NCBI RefSeq assembly: GCF_900537175.1
Contig: NZ_LS999833.1
Location: 496,001-560,000 of the forward strand
Direction: 5' to 3'
Length of the DNA: 64,000 nucleotides
From: Lentilitoribacter sp. Alg239-R112
GTDB taxonomy: Bacteria > Pseudomonadota > Alphaproteobacteria > Rhizobiales > Rhizobiaceae
The notes beneath the pieces were generated by a model, which did no database searches, had not been told where the DNA came from, and saw only the letters and a list, made by a program, of their open reading frames with translations. Shown here in pieces: positions 58,826 to 64,000 of this stretch. Within the stretch, counting starts at the first letter, position 1. The number at the start of each line of letters is the position of its first letter. The position numbers and the translations under genes were made by a program.

Positions 58826-59164
58826 TTATAGAGCAATCGCAGCGTCTAGTTTTGCAGCACAGATGAAATCATTTCCTGTCAAACCACCAGCTTCATGCGA
58901 TGTGAATGTGACCTGACAGTAGCCCCAACCAAACGCAATATCTGCGTGATGGCCTTCCTTATCGCTAATGAAGGCTGCTAGATTGGCCATGTAAGTTGCC
59001 TTGGCGAACCCTTTAAACGTAAATTTACGCACCAGAGTTTTAGCTTGTTCATCGATGACCCAATTTGAATCAAGTTCTACCTTTAGCTTGTCTATCTCTT
59101 CTTTGCTCAATGGTGGTGTTGAGCCATCGCATACTGCGCATTTTTTCAATGATAAATCAGTCAT
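58826..59164 (-). CDS. phhB: 4a-hydroxytetrahydrobiopterin dehydratase
   Basis: A 112-residue pterin-recycling enzyme (PCD/DCoH). EGHHADIAFGWGYCQVTF carries the paired histidines, and TSHEAGGLTGNDF the third. The usual HHP is HHA here. Two cysteines near the N-terminus (KKCAVCDG) are a common extra. Five bases downstream of phhA, so cotranscribed. Confidence 0.93.
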   Translation of the reverse strand: MTDLSLKKCAVCDGSTPPLSKEEIDKLKVELDSNWVIDEQAKTLVRKFTFKGFAKATYMANLAAFISDKEGHHADIAFGWGYCQVTFTSHEAGGLTGNDFICAAKLDAAIAL

Positions 59165-59169
59165 CTAAG

Positions 59170-59979
59170 TTAGCTTGCTTTCTGTTCTAATGGCTGTTTT
59201 GGCGGATAGGCTGGAGCATGTAGACCAAGCCGTTGCGCGGTATGAATGTCCTCTAATAAATTGCGATCAGATGCTTCAAAAAGTTGATCAGCGTCATCTA
59301 ATACAAAATAGATTGGTTGATGAATGTCAATTCTATAAGGTGTTCGCAAGATATCAATCACATCAAACGGCTTGCGAATGGCCGTCTCATCTTCGATTGA
59401 ATAAATCAGTTCCGTTGGAGATGATGCAAGGCCTGAGCCAAGCGCTTTGATCTCATTGCCTTGGCGTATCAAGCCAAATTCAATAGTAAACCAGTAAAGA
59501 CGGATCAGCCATGAATAATCTGCTTTTTCGCATTCAAGACCCGTCTTGCCAATCATTTCAGAGAATTTCGCAAAACGCTTATCTGTCAATAAAGGCGTGT
59601 GCCCGTATATTTCATGAAAAATATCTGGCTCTTCAATATAATCAAAATCTTCTCTCGAGCGGATGAAGGATGCGGCTGGGAATGTATTATCTGCCAACAT
59701 TGCAAAGAATTGCGCAAACCCAATCAATGCTGGAACGGGCCGCACCCGCCAGCCTGTGAGTTCGCGCAGCTGTTTTGAAACTTCAACACATTGCGGCACG
59801 CGGTCTTTGGGCAGATCAAGTTTTCGCTGCCCGGCCAAATATTCGTCCGCCGCAAATCGATTTACATTGGGTTGCTGCTGTAAAACAAGATCATGCCAAA
59901 CAGCATCATCCTGGACAGAATAATTGATCCTGCCGTCTCGATCTGCTTCTTTGGCTATATATTTTGTAGATTTTGGCAT
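59170..59979 (-). CDS. phhA: Phenylalanine-4-hydroxylase
   Basis: A 269-residue iron enzyme making tyrosine from phenylalanine with tetrahydropterin. Fe ligands H122 and H127 (HEIYGH) and E167 (WFTIEFGL) are all present. Monomeric bacterial length, no ACT domain. Divergent from the Lrp-family gene, which probably controls it. Confidence 0.96.
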   Translation of the reverse strand: MPKSTKYIAKEADRDGRINYSVQDDAVWHDLVLQQQPNVNRFAADEYLAGQRKLDLPKDRVPQCVEVSKQLRELTGWRVRPVPALIGFAQFFAMLADNTFPAASFIRSREDFDYIEEPDIFHEIYGHTPLLTDKRFAKFSEMIGKTGLECEKADYSWLIRLYWFTIEFGLIRQGNEIKALGSGLASSPTELIYSIEDETAIRKPFDVIDILRTPYRIDIHQPIYFVLDDADQLFEASDRNLLEDIHTAQRLGLHAPAYPPKQPLEQKAS

Positions 59980-60048
59980 ATTTGACCTCAGTTAACGTTA
60001 GAGGTAATTTCGCATAAATTATCGGCAAAATACCTTCTATTTGAATTG

Positions 60049-60071
60049 ATATTTCATATATATAGAAATAT
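60049..60071. promoter_or_regulatory. Inverted repeat in the phhA/lrp divergent region
   Basis: ATATTTC (60049-60055) and GAAATAT (60065-60071) flank a 9-base AT-rich centre. AT-rich dyads of this kind are typical Lrp/AsnC sites. It lies 33 bases before the regulator start and 70 bases from phhA. Confidence 0.5.
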
Positions 60072-60103
60072 ATTGCCTGATATTAATGATTTATAGGTAA
60101 ATT

Positions 60104-60565
60104 ATGCTTGATGTATATGAAGAAAAAATTCTACGGCACCTCCAGCAAGATGGACGGGCTAGCACTCAAGATCTTTCAGAAGCTGTAGGCCTGTCAGCCT
60201 CCCCCTGCTGGCGGCGGGTAAAAAAACTTGAGGACGAAGGATACATCACGCGATATGCAGCTATCGTAGACGGCAAGAAACTGGGCCTTGGTGCTTTGGC
60301 CTATGTTCATGTCTCCCTGATCGATCATAGCGAAGCATCTATCGAAAAATTTTACAGCTTTATCGCCACCAGCGAACGCGTTATCGAATGCGCATCAATC
60401 ACAGGTGAATTTGATTTTGTTCTCAAAGTTGCGGCCACTGACCCCGAAAACCTCGAGCAATTTATCATGCAACGCATCCTGCGCATTGGCGTCGTGCGCA
60501 CCACAACGACGACGTTCATTCTACGTCAGAATAAAGTGGCTGGGCCGTTGCCTGTGGGGTTGTGA
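60104..60565 (+). CDS. Lrp/AsnC-family transcriptional regulator
   Basis: A 153-residue protein: N-terminal helix-turn-helix (STQDLSEAVGLSASPCWRRV, ~20-39) and C-terminal RAM ligand domain (~70-150). Divergent from phhA-phhB, so it most likely senses an aromatic amino acid and regulates that operon (inference from position). Confidence 0.93.
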   Translation: MLDVYEEKILRHLQQDGRASTQDLSEAVGLSASPCWRRVKKLEDEGYITRYAAIVDGKKLGLGALAYVHVSLIDHSEASIEKFYSFIATSERVIECASITGEFDFVLKVAATDPENLEQFIMQRILRIGVVRTTTTTFILRQNKVAGPLPVGL

Positions 60566-60634
60566 TTGGAATACTTCCCAACTCTGTTGGGCCGGGCTCA
60601 ATTCGGCTCACGCAAGTCTGCCGCCTACTTGCAC

Positions 60635-61018
60635 CTATTGGGGCGTGTGGCAAACCGCTTCTATATTGTTTCCGTCAGGGTCGAGAACAAACGCGCCATA
60701 ATAGTGTTCATGATAATGAGGGCGCAAACCGGGCTTGCCATTGCAAACGCCTCCTGCGGCAATGGCCGCCTCATAAAACGCATCAACTTCACCTCGCGTT
60801 TCAGCCTTGAATGCAAAGTGTAACGGGGGTTTTTGTGCGCCCCCATCATTTAACCAAAATGTTGGATTGTCTTTGCCAAAGCCAATGACTTTTTCGCCAT
60901 TGGTGTATTTCATCGGAACAGTTGCGAGAAGTCTAGCGTTTAAAGGCGCAAGAGCTTTTTCGTAGAACGATTTTGAATGCTCAAAGTCGCCAACACTTAT
61001 ACCGGAATGATCAATCAT
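60635..61018 (-). CDS. VOC-family glyoxalase-like protein
   Basis: A 127-residue protein: MIDHSGISVGDFEHSKSFYE at the start and FVLDPDGNNIEAVCH at the end mark the two half-sites of a single metal centre (His and Glu). Substrate unknown. Convergent with the Lrp gene. Confidence 0.9.
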   Translation of the reverse strand: MIDHSGISVGDFEHSKSFYEKALAPLNARLLATVPMKYTNGEKVIGFGKDNPTFWLNDGGAQKPPLHFAFKAETRGEVDAFYEAAIAAGGVCNGKPGLRPHYHEHYYGAFVLDPDGNNIEAVCHTPQ

Positions 61019-61096
61019 GGCTCACCTGGGTTACAATGCTCAGGCAATCACCCTAACACCAACCCAGTTGCTATACCATGTTTTAAAAATCAAAGA

Positions 61097-61121
61097 TGCA
61101 TGACCTAATAACAGCCATGCA
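61097..61121 (-). terminator. Possible weak terminator of aspS
   Basis: TGCATG (61097-61102) and CATGCA (61116-61121) form a hairpin; on the minus strand TTTGATTTTT follows shortly after. Confidence 0.4.
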
Positions 61122-61132
61122 CAAAACCAAAT

Positions 61133-62923
61133 CTAGTCTTTATGTTGCGGCAATACGCGAAGACCAAGCTCGCCCAACTGCGTATTATCTGCCGGTGCCG
61201 GAGCTGCCATCAACAGATCTGCCGCCTGCTGGTTCATTGGGAACATAGTGACTTCACGCAAGTTCTTAGCGTCAGCAAGAAGCATTACAACGCGGTCAAC
61301 ACCCGCTGCCATACCACCATGTGGCGGCACGCCATATTGGAATGCACGATATAAGCCACCAAAGCGCTCTTCAACGACTTCTGGACCCAAGCCCACTTTG
61401 CCAAACACTTTAAGCATCATTTCTGGAATATGGTTACGAATACCACCTGAGGCTAATTCGAAACCATTACACACCATGTCATACTGATAGGCTTTCAACG
61501 TCAACGGATCTTCTGCTTCATCAAAAGCTTCCATGCCACCTTGCGGCATTGAGAATGGATTATGGCCGAAATCGATCTTCTTGTTGTCTTCGTCCCACTC
61601 GTAGAATGGGAAATCAACAATCCAGCAGAATTCGAACTTGTTTTCGTCGATCAGTTTCAGCTCGCTACCAGCACGATCACGTGCAGCGCCCGCAAATGCT
61701 GCGAATTTGGATGGAAGACCCGCCACAAAGAAGCAACTATCACCAGCTTCCAGACCAAGCTGTGTGCGGATAGCTTCTGTGCGCTCTGGGCCGATATTTT
61801 TAGCCAGAGGCCCTGCCCCAACCGTTGCACCATCTTCCTCACGCCAGAAGATATAACCAAGACCTGGCTGGCCCTGCTGCTGTGCCCATGAATTCATACG
61901 ATCACAAAATGCGCGGGAGCCACCTGTTTTAGCCGGAATACCCCAAACTTCAACTTTCGGATCTTTTTCAATCATACCAGCAAAGATTTTAAAGCCAGAA
62001 CCTGCAAAATGATCGGTCACAGCTTCCATCTCGATCGGATTACGCAAATCAGGTTTATCAGACCCATATTTACGAATCGCCTCATCATACGGAATGCGTG
62101 GGAATTTTTGTGTAACTGGACGACCTTCCGCAAACTCTTCAAACACGGCCCTCATCACTGGTTCCATTGTGTTCAAGATATCTTCTTGTTCAACAAAACT
62201 CATTTCCATATCAAGCTGATAGAATTCACCCGGCAAGCGATCAGCTCGCGGATCTTCATCACGGAAACATGGTGCAATCTGGAAGTATTTATCAAAGCCA
62301 GACGCCATAATCAGCTGTTTATATTGCTGTGGCGCTTGTGGTAGGGCAAAGAAATTGCCCGGATGAATGCGGCTTGGCACGAGGAAGTCACGCGCACCTT
62401 CTGGTGAAGATGCTGTCAGAATTGGCGTTGCAAATTCGTTGAAATCAATCTCATTCATACGGCGACGCATGGACGAGATAATCTTCGAGCGAAGCATTAT
62501 GTTGCTGTGCAATGTTTCGCGGCGCAAATCCAGGAAACGGTATTTTAGACGCACATCTTCAGGATATTCAGGCTCACCAAACACAGGTAGTGGAAGTTCG
62601 GCAGCGGCACTTTGCACAACGATGTTTGTCGCAAAAATTTCGACCTCACCCGTATCAAGGTTTTTGTTCACAGTCTCTTCAGTTCTTGCTTTCACTTCAC
62701 CTTCAATTGTGATCACCCACTCGCCACGAACTGTTTCTGCGGTTTTAAAAGCTGGACTGTCCGGATCAACAACGATTTGTGATAGACCATAATGATCGCG
62801 CAGATCAATAAACAGCAAGCCGCCATGATCTCGAACGCGATGAACCCAGCCAGACAAGCGGACATTATTGCCCACATCTGTCCCACGTAAGTCTGCGCAA
62901 GTGTGAGAGCGATATGCGTGCAT
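61133..62923 (-). CDS. aspS: Aspartyl-tRNA synthetase
   Basis: A 596-residue class II synthetase of the bacterial type. N-terminal OB-fold (~1-105), then motif 2 ([18 protein letters not shown], ~220-237), the bacterial GAD insertion (~290-420) and motif 3 ([17 protein letters not shown]). ATG start 228 bases from the divergent rnd. Confidence 0.97.
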   Translation of the reverse strand: MHAYRSHTCADLRGTDVGNNVRLSGWVHRVRDHGGLLFIDLRDHYGLSQIVVDPDSPAFKTAETVRGEWVITIEGEVKARTEETVNKNLDTGEVEIFATNIVVQSAAAELPLPVFGEPEYPEDVRLKYRFLDLRRETLHSNIMLRSKIISSMRRRMNEIDFNEFATPILTASSPEGARDFLVPSRIHPGNFFALPQAPQQYKQLIMASGFDKYFQIAPCFRDEDPRADRLPGEFYQLDMEMSFVEQEDILNTMEPVMRAVFEEFAEGRPVTQKFPRIPYDEAIRKYGSDKPDLRNPIEMEAVTDHFAGSGFKIFAGMIEKDPKVEVWGIPAKTGGSRAFCDRMNSWAQQQGQPGLGYIFWREEDGATVGAGPLAKNIGPERTEAIRTQLGLEAGDSCFFVAGLPSKFAAFAGAARDRAGSELKLIDENKFEFCWIVDFPFYEWDEDNKKIDFGHNPFSMPQGGMEAFDEAEDPLTLKAYQYDMVCNGFELASGGIRNHIPEMMLKVFGKVGLGPEVVEERFGGLYRAFQYGVPPHGGMAAGVDRVVMLLADAKNLREVTMFPMNQQAADLLMAAPAPADNTQLGELGLRVLPQHKD

Positions 62924-63151
62924 AATAAAACCTCATAGTTCATTGATTTGGGAGACGATATGTTTCGTCTATTGGTGGCTACCAATTAAATTGTAATTTG
63001 CGCCGGACAAGCCACGTGGCAGGTGATTTGTCAAGCAAAAACGGTAATTTTGCCACGCATATACGGCGTAGAAACCATCACTTTTGTTGCGAAGTACATC
63101 GAACCAAGCTTTTTTGAAGACAAATGCCTTGTTTTGGGTTATTTGGGCCGA
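62924..63151. other. Divergent aspS-rnd intergenic region
   Basis: The palindrome GCCACGTGGC lies at 63011-63020. No clear promoter pair or RNA element is seen. Confidence 0.35.
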
Positions 63152-64000
63152 ATGGAAATTATTACAACAACTCAAGACCTAGAATCTGCTTGCTTAGACC
63201 TTGCGACAGCAGACTTTATCACCATCGATACCGAATTCCTCCGCGAGAAGACGTTCTGGCCAGTTTTGTGTCTTATACAGCTCGCTTCACCGGATCGAGC
63301 GCTCATTGTCGACCCGCTTGCAAAGGGCATCGATCTGGCCCCATTCTTTAAGCTGATGGCAGATCAAAGCGTTCTCAAAGTCTTTCACGCAGCGCGACAA
63401 GATCTTGAAATCGTGTTCCATCTGGGCGACATGCTACCCAAACCGATCTTTGATAGCCAAGTAGCGGCAATGGTTTTAGGTTTTGGTGATAGCGTTGCTT
63501 ATGACAGTCTTGTTTCACGAATTACAGGCGCACATATTGATAAAACGTCGCGCTTTACTGATTGGTCACGTCGCCCGCTGACAGATCAACAACTTGATTA
63601 TGCATTGGCTGATGTTACTCATTTGCGCGATGTATACCTTGAATTGGCATCACAACTTGAAACACGCGGACGTTCAACATGGCTGAATGAAGAGATGGCC
63701 ATTTTAGAAGCGCGCAAAACCTACGATATGCATCCTGATGATGCGTGGCGCAGACTGCGAAACCGTATGCGCAAACCGCAAGATTTAGCCATATTGCAAA
63801 AGATTGCCGCATGGCGCGAAAACATGGCGCGGGGCCGTAATGTGCCACGTGGCCGCGTGCTAAAAGACGATGCGCTCTATGAAATAGCCCAGCAAAAACC
63901 GCGTGACTCTGGCGCACTTGGCCGCCTTCGCACCATCCCAAAGGGTTGGGAGCGTTCCGAGCTTGGCAACCTGTTGATGGCGGAATTGAATATTGCTTAC
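63152..64000 (+). CDS. rnd: Ribonuclease D, 3' truncated
   Basis: The first 283 residues of a ~385-residue 3'-5' exoribonuclease that trims tRNA precursors; the frame is open to the right edge. The DEDDy exonuclease motifs are all present: FITIDTEFLREKTFW (DxE), VFHAARQDLEIVF and YALADVTHLRDVY (YxxxD). The first HRDC domain begins near residue 205. Starts at ATG 63152, divergent from aspS as in related genomes. Confidence 0.95.
   Translation, partial: MEIITTTQDLESACLDLATADFITIDTEFLREKTFWPVLCLIQLASPDRALIVDPLAKGIDLAPFFKLMADQSVLKVFHAARQDLEIVFHLGDMLPKPIFDSQVAAMVLGFGDSVAYDSLVSRITGAHIDKTSRFTDWSRRPLTDQQLDYALADVTHLRDVYLELASQLETRGRSTWLNEEMAILEARKTYDMHPDDAWRRLRNRMRKPQDLAILQKIAAWRENMARGRNVPRGRVLKDDALYEIAQQKPRDSGALGRLRTIPKGWERSELGNLLMAELNIAY

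Noticed and set aside
1..64000. CRISPR array, insertion sequence, prophage or toxin-antitoxin locus
   Set aside because: No regularly spaced repeats, transposase, integrase or toxin-like gene pair found; the DUF2975/HTH pair is not a known toxin-antitoxin type.

Overview
The window reads as a chromosome segment of a marine-type alphaproteobacterium of the order Hyphomicrobiales (Rhizobiales), with base composition roughly in the mid-40s % GC by eye. The assignment rests on gene order: rplM-rpsI with argC and ctaA nearby; CBP3-type chaperone-DUF177-plsX-fabH-ihfA-merR-tRNA-Pro; glyA-nrdR-ribD-ribE-ribH-nusB; an L,D-transpeptidase next to an LdtR-type MarR regulator; and hemB-RDD-bpt-parC. An Ahrensia/Lentilitoribacter-like genus is a guess. 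There is no insertion sequence, phage, plasmid gene or CRISPR array.

Layout. 1-8.2 kb: an EamA exporter cut by the left edge, an ArnT-like membrane glycosyltransferase, rplM-rpsI with its own promoter and leader hairpin, an accessory methyltransferase behind a CtrA-like box, a second EamA transporter, argC, ctaA and a DUF2842 protein. 8.4-16.8 kb: an exopolysaccharide locus (GNAT acetyltransferase, Wzz/Wzc-like co-polymerase with a degenerate kinase domain, Wza-like lipoprotein, GT4 transferase, WcaJ/ExoY-type initiating transferase, Wzy-like polymerase). 16.9-24.4 kb: accessory metabolism (HAD phosphatase, cupin, Kef antiporter, WYL regulator with VOC protein, tandem-DUF2061 protein with a cysteine-less CysH-like protein, Tat-targeted nitroreductase-like protein with its MarR regulator). 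24.4-30.4 kb: tRNA-Pro and the envelope-lipid cluster up to bamE. 30.5-34.2 kb: H+-pyrophosphatase and an MFS transporter. 34.3-38.9 kb: riboflavin/one-carbon operon. 39-46 kb: L,D-transpeptidase, ldtR, hemB, a lipoprotein, a DUF2975/HTH pair, RDD protein and bpt. 46-51 kb: ADP-ribosylglycohydrolase-like protein, TPR protein and parC. 51-58.7 kb: envelope and signalling genes (two exported proteins, CreD, a chemoreceptor, a VWA protein). 58.8-64 kb: phhA-phhB with a divergent Lrp regulator, a VOC protein, aspS and rnd (cut by the right edge).

How it works together. Most of the window is housekeeping. The accessory parts concern the cell surface and stress handling. The most notable non-coding signals are a 10-bp inverted repeat that would bury the ribosome binding site of ldtR, a nested 38-bp palindrome over the promoter of the nitroreductase/MarR operon, a 16-bp perfect palindrome in the divergent exopolysaccharide promoter region, and a two-tier hairpin abutting the bpt start codon. 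The most notable protein is a CysH-fold protein that has lost all its cysteines and is paired with a double-DUF2061 membrane protein.
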